Assembly (NCBI RefSeq): GCF_002940205.1
Contig: NZ_MDSK01000030.1
Location: 1 to 64,000, forward strand
DNA from: Xanthomonas arboricola pv. guizotiae
GTDB taxonomy: Bacteria; Pseudomonadota; Gammaproteobacteria; Xanthomonadales; Xanthomonadaceae
Direction of reading: 5' to 3'
Length of the DNA: 64,000 nt
Shown piece by piece: positions 8,046 to 16,515 of the stretch. The position numbers were made by a program, and so were the translations under genes. Below the pieces are notes generated by a model, which had not been told where the DNA came from, did no database searches, and saw only the letters and a list, made by a program, of their open reading frames with translations. How positions within the stretch are numbered: position 1 is the stretch's first letter; every line of letters starts with the position of its first letter.

Positions 8046-10541
8046 ATGCCTCCGTTTGCCCTCGCTCCCCGCACCGAAACCGCCGAACGCGCGCTGGCCA
8101 CCACCGACGGTCGGCCCAGCCGCGATGGCGCACTGCTCACCGAACGCCTGGAACGGCGTTACCACGACCGCATCACCGGCAGCTTCACCCTGCCCGGGCG
8201 CGACGGCCGTTATGCGCCGATTCCCGCCGACGTGCCGGCCGCGCTGGCCGACGCCTTGCGTGCGCGCGGCATCAGCCAGCTCTACAGCCACCAGGCCGAC
8301 GCCTGGGCGGCCACCCAGCGCGGCGAACATGTGGCGATCGTGACGCCCACCGCGTCGGGCAAGTCGCTGTGCTACACGTTGCCGGTGGTGAGCGCGGCGA
8401 TGAGCGCCAGGGCCAAGGCGCTGTACCTGTTCCCGACCAAGGCGCTGGCGCAGGATCAGGTGGCCGAGTTGCTGGAATTGAACCGCGCCGGCGAGCTGGG
8501 GGTGAAGGCCTTCACCTTCGATGGCGATACGCCCGGCGATGCGCGTCAGGCGATTCGTTTGCATGGCGACATCGTGGTGAGCAACCCGGACATGCTGCAT
8601 CAGGCGATCCTGCCGCATCACACCAAGTGGGCGCAGTTCTTCGAGAACCTGCGCTATGTAGTGATCGACGAAATCCACACCTATCGCGGCGTGTTCGGCA
8701 GCCACGTCACCAATGTGCTGCGCCGGCTCAAGCGCATCTGCGCGTTCTATGGCGCCAACCCGCAGTTCATCCTGTGCTCGGCCACCATCGGCAACCCGCA
8801 TGCGCACGCGCAGGCCCTGATCGAAGAGCAGGTGCATGCGATCACCGAATCCGGCGCACCCACCGGCGACAAGCACGTGCTGCTGTGGAACCCGCCGGTG
8901 GTCAATGCCGATTTGGGCCTGCGCGCATCGGCACGCTCGCAGAGCAACCGCATTGCGCGCATCGCGATCAAGAGCGGCCTGAAGACGCTGGTGTTCGCGC
9001 AGACGCGCTTGATGGTGGAAGTGCTGACCAAATACCTGAAAGACATCTTCGACCACGACCCGCGCAAGCCGCCACGCATTCGCGCGTACCGTGGCGGCTA
9101 CCTGCCCACCGAGCGCCGCGAGGTGGAGCGTGCGATGCGGGCGGGCACCATCGACGGCATCATTTCCACCTCGGCGCTGGAACTGGGCGTGGATATCGGC
9201 GCGCTGGACGTGGTGATCCTCAACGGTTACCCCGGCAGCGTGGCGGCCACCTGGCAGCGTTTCGGCCGTGCGGGGCGCCGCCAGCAACCGGCGCTGGGCG
9301 TGCTGGTGGCCAGCTCGCAACCCTTGGACCAATACGTGGTGCGGCACCCGGATTTCTTTGCCGATGCCTCACCCGAGCACGCGCGCACCGCGCCGGACCA
9401 ACCGCTGATCCTGTTCGATCACATCCGTTGCGCCGCGTTCGAATTGCCGTTCATTGCCAACGAACCGTTCGGGCCGATCGACCCGCTGGTGTTCCTGGAA
9501 GCGCTGGCCGAAAGCGAAGTGATCCACCAGGAAGGCGACCGCTGGGAGTGGATCGCCGATAGCTACCCGGCCAATGCGGTGAGCCTGCGCTCGGTGGCCG
9601 ACGGCAACTTCGTGGTGGTGGACAAGAGCGACGGCAAGCAGCAGATCATCGCCGAGGTGGATTATTCGGCCGCGGCGCTCACCTTGTACGAAGGCGCCAT
9701 CCACATGGTGCAGAGCACGCCGTACCAGGTGGAGCGGCTGGACTGGGAAGGCCGCAAGGCCTATGTCACGCGTACGCATGTGGACTACTACACCGACAGC
9801 ATCGACTACACCAAGCTGAAGGTGCTGGACCGCTTCGACGGTGGCGTGGCCGGGCGCGGCGACTCGCATCACGGCGAGGTGCATGTGGTGCGGCGCGTGT
9901 CCGGCTACAAGAAGATCCGCTATTACACGCATGAAAACATCGGCTACGGGCCGGTCAATCTGCCCGACCAGGAACTGCACACCACCGCGGTGTGGTGGCA
10001 GCTGCCGCAGGCCACGCTGGGCAAGGCGTTCGCCTCCAAGCAGGATGCGCTGGACGGTTTTTTGGGTGCGGCCTACGCGCTGCACGTGGTGGCCACGGTG
10101 GCGGTGATGGCCGATGCGCGCGACCTGCAAAAAGCGGTGGGCAATGGCGACGGCGCCTGGTTTGCGGTGGCCGACCAGACCGGGCGCGGGCAGCTGCGCG
10201 GCGTGGACGAGGGCGAAGAAGGCGCGGTGGAGTTGCAGCAGGCCTTCGTACCCACGGTGTATTTGTACGACAACTTCCCCGGCGGGGTGGGCCTGAGCGA
10301 GCCGCTGTGGCTGCGCCAGGCCGAGCTGCTGCAGCGCGCCGACGAGCTGGTGCGGCGTTGCGACTGCAGCGCCGGCTGCCCGGCCTGCGTGGGCCCGGTG
10401 CTGGCCGCCCATGAGGAAGGCAAGGGCGAATCGCCCAAGTCATTGGCCTTGACGGTGCTGGCGCTGTTGTTCGATGCGGATGCGCCGTTGCGGCATGCCA
10501 CCCAGGTGGACGATGACCTGGCGCTGGACGTGCTTGCATGA
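8046..10541 (+). CDS. mrfA: MrfA/YprA-like DNA helicase with DUF1998 domain
   Basis: An 831-residue superfamily 2 helicase. Walker A is at about residues 100-108 (TPTASGKSLCY), the DEIH box near 208 (VIDEIHTYRG), SATIGNP is motif III, STSALELGVDIGALD is motif V and QRFGRAGRRQQ is motif VI. The C-terminal DUF1998 region ends in a four-cysteine cluster (CDCSAGCPACVGP) expected to bind zinc. In Bacillus subtilis the YprA/MrfA helicase acts with the MrfB exonuclease in UvrABC-independent repair of mitomycin C damage; the same role here is inferred from architecture and pairing. The start was set by GGGAG seven bases upstream of this ATG; an ATG eight codons earlier is the alternative. The stop overlaps the next gene by four bases (ATGA). 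Confidence 0.85.
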   Translation: MPPFALAPRTETAERALATTDGRPSRDGALLTERLERRYHDRITGSFTLPGRDGRYAPIPADVPAALADALRARGISQLYSHQADAWAATQRGEHVAIVTPTASGKSLCYTLPVVSAAMSARAKALYLFPTKALAQDQVAELLELNRAGELGVKAFTFDGDTPGDARQAIRLHGDIVVSNPDMLHQAILPHHTKWAQFFENLRYVVIDEIHTYRGVFGSHVTNVLRRLKRICAFYGANPQFILCSATIGNPHAHAQALIEEQVHAITESGAPTGDKHVLLWNPPVVNADLGLRASARSQSNRIARIAIKSGLKTLVFAQTRLMVEVLTKYLKDIFDHDPRKPPRIRAYRGGYLPTERREVERAMRAGTIDGIISTSALELGVDIGALDVVILNGYPGSVAATWQRFGRAGRRQQPALGVLVASSQPLDQYVVRHPDFFADASPEHARTAPDQPLILFDHIRCAAFELPFIANEPFGPIDPLVFLEALAESEVIHQEGDRWEWIADSYPANAVSLRSVADGNFVVVDKSDGKQQIIAEVDYSAAALTLYEGAIHMVQSTPYQVERLDWEGRKAYVTRTHVDYYTDSIDYTKLKVLDRFDGGVAGRGDSHHGEVHVVRRVSGYKKIRYYTHENIGYGPVNLPDQELHTTAVWWQLPQATLGKAFASKQDALDGFLGAAYALHVVATVAVMADARDLQKAVGNGDGAWFAVADQTGRGQLRGVDEGEEGAVELQQAFVPTVYLYDNFPGGVGLSEPLWLRQAELLQRADELVRRCDCSAGCPACVGPVLAAHEEGKGESPKSLALTVLALLFDADAPLRHATQVDDDLALDVLA

Positions 10542-12046
10542 GCGTGAGTGCGGACCGGCTGCGCTTGCTGCGGCGTCAGGCCGGGCATGCGGATGTGCGT
10601 GCGCCGGCGGCGCTTGCAGATGGCGCTGCGGTGGATGGTGCGGACGTTTCCGCTGTGGCCGACGCGCAGGCCGATGCCCACCCGCTGCGCGCGGCAGTGG
10701 TGGCGCGTACCTCGGGCGATGCAGTCGGTGCGGGTGCTGTGGCAGGGGATGCACGCACGCGCGCCGCAGGTGACATGCCTGCGGCGGCGCAGCCGATGCG
10801 TGCGCCGGCAGTACCGATGCCTGGCAGCGCTCCTGGCGTGAGCGCAGAACGTTTGCGCCTGCTACGCCGCCAGGTCGGTGGGCTGACGCCCACGGCGCGC
10901 AAGGACGATGCGGTGATGCCCACGCGTGCGCAACGCCAGCCTGCGCCGGGTGCTGCGGCGTCTGGGTCACGCGCTTTGCCGCACGAGGCGGCTGTGCGAA
11001 GCGCGCAGCCCGGCAGCGCAGAGGCGGCCGGCGCACCGCGCACCCCGCCCAGCGCACCGGCCATGACGCGCCGCGCCCTGCAGGCACCGGTTGCTGCAGC
11101 GCCTGCGCGCGATAGCTCGGCGTTTGCCTGGGTGGACCACGATGTGCGCCACACCCCGGCAGGTGGGGCGGCCGCTGCGGCAGCACGCATGCCGGCTGCG
11201 CGCGCGACACCGGCTGCAGCCACATCCAGCCCGCCACCGCAGCGCCGCACCGATATCGCCGGCCTGCGCAAGATGATCGGCCTGCGCGAGCGCGCGGTCT
11301 CGGCGCACGGGCCGGTACGCGCGGCGTCCACCGACCGGCATCTGCCCGGCAACGAGATCGCGCCCGGCCTGCACCTGATCGAAGCCTTGCTGCCGCAGGC
11401 GATCCCGCGCCAGGCGCTGTCGCTGGCGTTCGCCAAGCGCGAGGACGCGGTGGACCCGATGGACCTGCTGTTCTTCGACACCGAAACCACCGGCCTGGCC
11501 GGTGGCACCGGTACCCGCGCCTTCATGATCGGCGTGGCCGATTGGTACGTCGATGCCGTGCAAGGCAGCGGCCTGCGCGTACGTCAGTTGATGATGTCCA
11601 CGATGGCGGCCGAAAGCGCAATGCTGGATCTGTTCCGCACCTGGCTGACGCCACGCACGGTGCTGTCCAGCTACAACGGCCGCTGCTACGACGCGCCGTT
11701 GTTGAAGACGCGCTACCGGCTGGCGCGCCGCGGCGACCCGATCTCTGCACTGGACCATGTGGACCTGCTGTTCCCCACCCGGCGCCGTTATCGCGGCACC
11801 TGGGAGAACTGCAAGCTGGCCACCATCGAACGGCAGCTGCTGCGCGTGGTGCGGGAGGACGACCTGCCCGGCTCCGAAGCGCCGGCCGCCTGGCTGAGCT
11901 ACCTGCGCGGCGGCAGCGCGCGCAACCTGCGCCGCGTGGCCGAGCACAATCACCAGGACGTGGTGACCTTGTCGCTGCTGATGCAGTGCCTGGTGGCAGT
12001 GGAAGCGCAGGACCGTGACGTGATTCCGATGCTGGAGACGCGCTGA
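10538..12046 (+). CDS. mrfB: MrfB/YprB-like RNase H-fold exonuclease
   Basis: A 502-residue protein whose C-terminal half (from about residue 305) is a DEDD-type exonuclease domain of the YprB family. Motif I is LLFFDTETTGLAGGTGTRAF, later acidic positions lie around LSSYNGRCYDAPLLKTRY, and the HNHQDVVTLSLLM segment supplies the last Asp. The N-terminal 280 residues are Ala/Pro-rich and probably disordered. They contain two copies of a basic helical motif, SADRLRLLRRQAG (4-16) and SAERLRLLRRQVG (102-114). The gene starts within the helicase stop codon, so the two are translationally coupled, as for the B. subtilis mrfAB pair that repairs mitomycin damage. Nuclease activity is expected but not shown. 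Confidence 0.8.
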   Translation: MSVSADRLRLLRRQAGHADVRAPAALADGAAVDGADVSAVADAQADAHPLRAAVVARTSGDAVGAGAVAGDARTRAAGDMPAAAQPMRAPAVPMPGSAPGVSAERLRLLRRQVGGLTPTARKDDAVMPTRAQRQPAPGAAASGSRALPHEAAVRSAQPGSAEAAGAPRTPPSAPAMTRRALQAPVAAAPARDSSAFAWVDHDVRHTPAGGAAAAAARMPAARATPAAATSSPPPQRRTDIAGLRKMIGLRERAVSAHGPVRAASTDRHLPGNEIAPGLHLIEALLPQAIPRQALSLAFAKREDAVDPMDLLFFDTETTGLAGGTGTRAFMIGVADWYVDAVQGSGLRVRQLMMSTMAAESAMLDLFRTWLTPRTVLSSYNGRCYDAPLLKTRYRLARRGDPISALDHVDLLFPTRRRYRGTWENCKLATIERQLLRVVREDDLPGSEAPAAWLSYLRGGSARNLRRVAEHNHQDVVTLSLLMQCLVAVEAQDRDVIPMLETR

Positions 12047-12080
12047 CAACAGGCCGTCATCGGCAGTGGAACAACCGCAC

Positions 12081-13211
12081 TCACACACGCACTTCCAACA
12101 GCTCGGTCACCATCTGCCATGCTGCAAACTCCTGCTCGAATTCGGCCAGGGTCAACAAGCCCATGCAGGCATGCGCGCCGATCGGTAACGCCTGCCCTGC
12201 TGCAAGCTTGCGCACCAGCAGGATGGCGGCGAAGCAGGGAATCTCCGGGCCGTGCAGCATCGCAGCGGTGAGGTCCCACTGCAGTCGCAGCGGCCGGGGA
12301 TCGCCAGCCTGGGGATGGCTCATGCCACGCAGCTCCACGCGCATGCCGCCGAGGTCGGTGCCGAAGCGGTCAAACCAGCGTGCCGCGCGTGCAAACACCT
12401 CGGCCAGGCGCGTCATCGGCAATGGCACGCCGTGCTGACGCAGCCGGGCGACACCGGCCAGGCAGCGCTGCAGGAATAGCACCTCCAACGCGGCGCGAAA
12501 CTGCACGCTCTGTACGCCTGGATAGCGCTGTGGCAGCAGATCGTGATCGGGCACATCGCACGGCGACGCAAGCCGCGGCGCGAGCCGGGCGAACTGCACG
12601 CGCGTGGGTCTGGCCCAACCCACCACCGTTTGCCAGCGGCCCTCATGCAGCCATGCAAACGGCGTGCCGCAGTACGACAACACCGCACGCACGGTGGCCA
12701 GGCCAAGCGGTGTGCCTTGCGCGGGCGCGATGACCATGCGGATGCCATGCAAGGCGGAAAAACGCGGCAGCAAGGCATCGATGACCGCGCTCGACAGCGC
12801 CGGCAGGGTGCTGGCGCCGCTGATGGCCACACGCTGCGCTTGCCTTGCCACTGCATCCATTGCCGCGGGGAAATCGCGCACGAACGCGCGGCCGTCGGCC
12901 AGGTCGATGTAGTGCATGCCGGCCTGCAGGCAGGTGTGCGCCACGGCGTAATCCTGGCCCTGGAACGGGCCTGCGGTATGCACCACCGCATCGGCGGCAG
13001 TGGCCGCCAGTTGCGCGGCAAAATCGCTTGCGTCGATATCCAGGCGACAGCACGCGATGCGACCGGGCGCGATATCCGGCCACCTGGCCGCCACATCGCC
13101 GGGATGCCGCCCGGCCGCGATCACCTGCAGTTGCGCCGTCGCCGCCAGCGCCCGCACGATGCGCGCGCCGAAATGCCCGAAGCCGCCCAACACCACCACC
13201 CGGTACGTCAT
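12081..13211 (-). CDS. Saccharopine dehydrogenase-like NAD(P)-binding protein
   Basis: A 376-residue protein with an N-terminal Rossmann fold (VVVLGGFGHFGARIVRALA, a GxGxxG variant) and the family's AVVHTAGPFQGQDYAVAHTC and GMHYIDLADGRAFVRDF segments. The C-terminal part is typical of uncharacterised saccharopine-dehydrogenase-like proteins rather than of true lysine-pathway enzymes. Substrate unknown. It converges with the mrfB-like gene, their stops 34 bases apart. The promoter region contains one copy of a 29-base direct repeat. Confidence 0.75.
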   Translation of the reverse strand: MTYRVVVLGGFGHFGARIVRALAATAQLQVIAAGRHPGDVAARWPDIAPGRIACCRLDIDASDFAAQLAATAADAVVHTAGPFQGQDYAVAHTCLQAGMHYIDLADGRAFVRDFPAAMDAVARQAQRVAISGASTLPALSSAVIDALLPRFSALHGIRMVIAPAQGTPLGLATVRAVLSYCGTPFAWLHEGRWQTVVGWARPTRVQFARLAPRLASPCDVPDHDLLPQRYPGVQSVQFRAALEVLFLQRCLAGVARLRQHGVPLPMTRLAEVFARAARWFDRFGTDLGGMRVELRGMSHPQAGDPRPLRLQWDLTAAMLHGPEIPCFAAILLVRKLAAGQALPIGAHACMGLLTLAEFEQEFAAWQMVTELLEVRV

Positions 13212-13214
13212 TGC

Positions 13215-13397
13215 CTGCTCGCCGTCTGCGCCTGTTGCACAGTATCGGCGAGCCGCGGCGTCACCAAGTCACCAGCGCTATGTGTCGCCCGCCGCGCGTG
13301 CCTGCATGGCGCGTGCGGCGCCGAGCCGGTTTGACGCCAGTCACTGCCTCCGGCCGAGATGGCGCCAGCTGCTCGCCGTCTGCGCGTGCTGCACAGT
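13215..13397. repeat. Imperfect 29-base direct repeat pair
   Basis: Positions 13215-13243 and 13369-13397 are identical at 27 of 29 bases (shared core CTGCTCGCCGTCTGCGC) and lie 154 bases apart in the same orientation. They fall between the saccharopine-dehydrogenase-like start codon and the M56-protein stop codon, suggesting a local duplication of a regulatory or terminal segment. Confidence 0.65.
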
Positions 13398-13422
13398 CTC
13401 CGCGCGCAGCGGCCTGCGGCGA

Positions 13423-15246
13423 TCAGCCGTCGATCTGCGTGGCCAGCCCCTGTGCGATCGCCTCGCGCATGATGCGCCGGGCTTCCTTGTCGGCACGCAC
13501 GCTGGCGGCGGCCTGCTGGCTGGACAGGGTTGCCTGTTCGGTGGCGAGCGCCGCCTGCTGCCTGGCCAGCGCCTGCATCCGCTGATCGGCGCCGCTGCGC
13601 TGCATGGCCAGTTCGGCCTGGCGTACTGCGCGTTCCGCCTCCCGCGCCGCACGCTCGGCGGCCTGTTGTGTACGCGCATCGGTGTCGAGCAAGGATGCAT
13701 TGACGTGCTTGGCCGCGGCGGCGGCAGCACGCGCACCCAGCTCGGCCATCTGCGCGCCCAACTCGCCCTGCTGTTCGCCGAGCTTGCCCTGGCGCTCGCC
13801 CAGCGCGCCCTGCGCCTGGCCCAATTTGGTGATGGGCGCATACGCCGCATTCAGGCGCTTGAAGGTGTCGAGATCGCGCACGACGTACTGCTTGCCATCC
13901 TTGCGGAACCACATCAGCTGGCCATCCTTGCCGGCCAGGCGACGCACATGCTTGAGATCGTCCACCGAGCCATGCATGACGCTGTCGTTGCCCTGCAGCA
14001 GCACGTAGGCATCGCGGTCGGGGTCATGCGACAGGTTGATCTGGCCGTGCGTGGAGGTGGTGGTGAAGGTCTGGCTGGTGGATGACGCCGCTGCAGTCGC
14101 TGCGGCGGCGTTTGCCGGTGCGGCGTTCGCTGCCGCAGTTGCCGGCGCGGCGGCGGCGGCGGCGGCCGGTGCCACGGTGCTGGACAGGCCGGTAGGTGGC
14201 TTGGCGGGTGCGGCAGCCGGCGCGGCGGGCATCGCCACCAGGCGCAGCGGCAGCACGCCGGTGATGGCCACCGCGCCCAGGATCAGGGCCGCGCCAAGCC
14301 GCGGGAACGAGGTCGGGTTCTGCAACATGAGCAATCTCCGTTTGAGGCTGAGGAAGGACGGCGAGGCGCTGGCCACGCCGCCGTGCGGGCGCGGTGCCAC
14401 GCCCAGTTGCAGCAACAGCCGGCCATAGTCGTGGCGGCAATGACGGTGGCCTGCGACCACCGCAGCATCACAGGCGGCCTCGCGGGCAGTGGCGTATTCG
14501 CGCGCGGCCAGATGCACCAGCGGGTGGAAGAAGAACAGGTGCTGGGCCAGCGACGGCAGCAAGCCCCACCACAGATCGCGCCGGCGCAGATGGATCAGTT
14601 CGTGGGTCAGCGCCATATCCAGATCGTCGTCGGCCATGTGCGGCAGGCGGGCGGCGGGCAGCAGCAAGACCGGGCGCCAGGGTCCGATCAACTGCGGCGA
14701 GGCGATCTGCTGCGACAGCCGTATTTCCGGCGGCTGCGACAGGCCATGCGCTTCTGCGGCCATGCGCAGTGCGGCGACCAGGGCACGATCGGTGCACGCT
14801 GCGGCAGCGCGTACCAGGGCGCGGCTGCGTCGGTAGGCGCGTAAGGTGCCGAGCGCCATCACGGCAACGCCGGCAACCCACAACGCAGCCAGCCACAGCG
14901 CCCAGGACGGACCGCTTGCACCCTGCAGCACGCCTGCCGCACCCGCACTGGCGACCGCGCTGGCGCCGGTGGCAGTGGCAGTGGCCATCACCATCGGCGC
15001 CAGGCTGTCGCCGGCAATCAAGGCAGGCGTGGGCGTGGTTGCGGGCAACACCGGCAACTGCAGCGGCGCGTTCCACAGCAGGCCGACCACCGCCTGCACT
15101 CCCACCAGCCACCACAGCCAGGTCTGCGTGGTGGCCCGCAGCCGCCGCACGCTGCGGCACAGCGCCCACACCGCCAACGCCAGCACGGCGGTCTGCACGC
15201 TGGTGGCACCCAGTTTCCACAGCAAGGCTTCGATCATCGGCGACAT
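13423..15246 (-). CDS. BlaR1-like M56 membrane metalloprotease
   Basis: A 607-residue protein with N-terminal transmembrane helices, a cytoplasmic M56 peptidase domain carrying the zinc site HELIH (MALTHELIHLRRRDLWWGLL), and another transmembrane segment near TSFPRLGAALILGAVAITGV. The rest is a periplasmic region rich in Ala with a long predicted coiled coil. BlaR1/MecR1 proteins sense a signal outside and cleave the BlaI repressor. This one lacks the penicillin-binding sensor domain and has a Gln/Ala/Arg-rich coiled-coil tail instead, so beta-lactam sensing should not be assumed. It begins two bases after the BlaI-like stop. The MSPMIEALLWKLG start was preferred because it sits right at the first membrane helix. 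Confidence 0.85.
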   Translation of the reverse strand: MSPMIEALLWKLGATSVQTAVLALAVWALCRSVRRLRATTQTWLWWLVGVQAVVGLLWNAPLQLPVLPATTPTPALIAGDSLAPMVMATATATGASAVASAGAAGVLQGASGPSWALWLAALWVAGVAVMALGTLRAYRRSRALVRAAAACTDRALVAALRMAAEAHGLSQPPEIRLSQQIASPQLIGPWRPVLLLPAARLPHMADDDLDMALTHELIHLRRRDLWWGLLPSLAQHLFFFHPLVHLAAREYATAREAACDAAVVAGHRHCRHDYGRLLLQLGVAPRPHGGVASASPSFLSLKRRLLMLQNPTSFPRLGAALILGAVAITGVLPLRLVAMPAAPAAAPAKPPTGLSSTVAPAAAAAAAPATAAANAAPANAAAATAAASSTSQTFTTTSTHGQINLSHDPDRDAYVLLQGNDSVMHGSVDDLKHVRRLAGKDGQLMWFRKDGKQYVVRDLDTFKRLNAAYAPITKLGQAQGALGERQGKLGEQQGELGAQMAELGARAAAAAAKHVNASLLDTDARTQQAAERAAREAERAVRQAELAMQRSGADQRMQALARQQAALATEQATLSSQQAAASVRADKEARRIMREAIAQGLATQIDG

Positions 15247-15248
15247 GC

Positions 15249-15635
15249 TCAATCCTCCTTGCGCTGCGACTGCAGCTTGGCGACCAGGGCTTCGAGCTCG
15301 GCCAGTTCGCTGTCGCTGACCTCGGCGCGCTGCGACATCCACGCCACGAACGGCGACACCGAGCCCTGCAAGGTCTTTTCCACGAACTGCCCCACAGCCG
15401 AGCGCACCACCGCGTCCTGCCCGCTGGTGGCGCTGTAGCGGTACATGCCATCCACCTGCTTGCGACGCAGAAAGCCCTTGGCGCGCAGGCGCTCCATCAT
15501 GGTCAGCACGGTCGAGCGCGCCAGCCCGCGCGGCTCACCGAACGCGGCCGCCACTTCGCCGACGCTGGCCTGTCGCTGTTCTTCGATGTGTTGCAGCAGG
15601 GCCAGCTCCTGGTCCCCGATGGTCTTGCCACGCAT
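15249..15635 (-). CDS. BlaI/MecI/CopY-family transcriptional repressor
   Basis: A 128-residue winged-helix repressor. Its features are TIGDQELALLQHIEEQRQAS, the recognition region (GLARSTVLTMMERLRAKGFL), the wing, and a C-terminal dimerisation helix containing the Met/Ser-rich protease-sensitive zone. BlaI-family proteins dimerise on palindromes and are inactivated when the partner M56 protease cleaves them. The start follows AAGGAGAGCGGC, a strong ribosome binding site. A perfect inverted repeat lies directly upstream, as expected for autoregulation of this two-gene operon. Confidence 0.9.
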   Translation of the reverse strand: MRGKTIGDQELALLQHIEEQRQASVGEVAAAFGEPRGLARSTVLTMMERLRAKGFLRRKQVDGMYRYSATSGQDAVVRSAVGQFVEKTLQGSVSPFVAWMSQRAEVSDSELAELEALVAKLQSQRKED

Positions 15636-15645
15636 GCCGCTCTCC

Positions 15646-15692
15646 TTGACTACAGTTGTCGCTACCGTAAGCGTGACGACAACTGTAGTCAA
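15646..15692. promoter_or_regulatory. 16-bp perfect inverted-repeat BlaI-type operator
   Basis: TTGACTACAGTTGTCG (15646-15661) and its exact inverse complement at 15677-15692 flank a 15-base spacer. Each arm contains a TACA-N2-TGT(A) core, the BlaI/MecI box with one deviation. The element thus looks like two operator boxes in a larger dyad, ending 10 bases from the repressor start codon. Confidence 0.8.
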
Positions 15693-16115
15693 TAGGTCGA
15701 ATGGCAGGGGGGCGCGTCTGCTGAAGGCAGGGCTATGCAGCTACACCCCCATCGCGGCATGTGGCGCCGAGGCGCGTGAGCCGAGACGAGGCGCGGCAAT
15801 GCGCGTGCCGCGGCGCGCTGTATGCGCGCGCTGTCGCACGTGTCTGGGCGCACCGATGCCGCGCTGCCTGTCCCCTGCGTTAAGACGCGGCCATTGATGG
15901 AATAACCGGAGGACCTGCAGCGGAGTCGTCCAAGAATCGAAGCAATCGCTGAGGCTTGGCAGTCCTGATCACGCAGGAAGGATCAGCCCTGCGCTCCATG
16001 CAACGGTGTCAGGGCGTGGCGCGCCCTGGCACCGCCGTGGGCGCGCGGGCGGTCTTCATGCCACGCCGACAACGCTTTCTTCACGCTTGCGGCATTCTTC
16101 CGCTGGAGATCCCCG
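15693..16115. other. Intergenic region, no gene seen
   Basis: 423 bases between the divergent blaI-like gene and the first I78-like lipoprotein gene. No reading frame in either strand has a family signature or convincing start. The promoters of both flanking genes must lie here, but I cannot point to clear -35/-10 elements. Confidence 0.4.
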
Positions 16116-16460
16116 ATGATCCGCACCCTTGCTCCGCTCGCTGCCGTGTTGTTGCTCTCGGCCTGTGCCTCCAACCAGGTCGTGCAGGTGCAGCCCATCG
16201 ACGGGGCCATTTCCGGGCAGTGCCATATCGACAAGGTGCGGGGTGCAGTCGGCCTGGCGGCGGCGGCGCAGACCATCGAGCGTGCGCGCGTGGACAGCGA
16301 CAGCCAGCAGGTCAGCGTGCGCCGTGGCGAGCGCGCCACCGGCGGCGGCACCGCCAGCGGCCTGGCCGACCCGGCCCAGGGCGCCAGCGAAAGCGGCGGC
16401 GACCACCTTACCGTCGAGACCGGGCCGAACAACAACATCACCGCGATCTACTGCGGCTGA
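16116..16460 (+). CDS. I78-family inhibitor-like lipoprotein
   Basis: A 114-residue lipoprotein precursor with signal peptide and lipobox LLLSACAS (Cys at about residue 17). The mature part follows the I78 inhibitor pattern: a Cys-containing start (GQCHIDKVRGAVGLAA), a central QQVSVRRGE strand, and a C-terminal strand ending NNNITAIYCG, allowing a Cys-Cys bridge. A Gly/Ser-rich insertion (about residues 70-90) separates the last two strands. I78 proteins inhibit serine proteases; whether this diverged copy does is unknown. GGAGATCCCCG precedes the ATG. A second, closer I78 relative lies at 17843-18223. Confidence 0.7.
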   Translation: MIRTLAPLAAVLLLSACASNQVVQVQPIDGAISGQCHIDKVRGAVGLAAAAQTIERARVDSDSQQVSVRRGERATGGGTASGLADPAQGASESGGDHLTVETGPNNNITAIYCG

Positions 16461-16471
16461 AAATCGGGAAT

Positions 16472-16506
16472 CGGGAATCGAAGAGCATTGCGGCTGTCGA
16501 TTCCCG
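16472..16506. terminator. Hairpin between convergent genes
   Basis: CGGGAATCGA and TCGATTCCCG form a perfect 10-bp stem around a 15-base loop. It sits between the convergent lipoprotein gene and the topoisomerase gene and could end transcription from both sides, though no T-run follows. The preceding duplicated GGGAATC is typical of Xanthomonas intergenic repeats. Confidence 0.5.
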
Positions 16507-16515
16507 GTCCTCGCG

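Noticed and set aside
7872-9347. Upstream extension of the HlyIII gene into a 712-codon frame
   Set aside because: It would run antisense through the helicase gene. The family length and membrane pattern fit a start near 7871.
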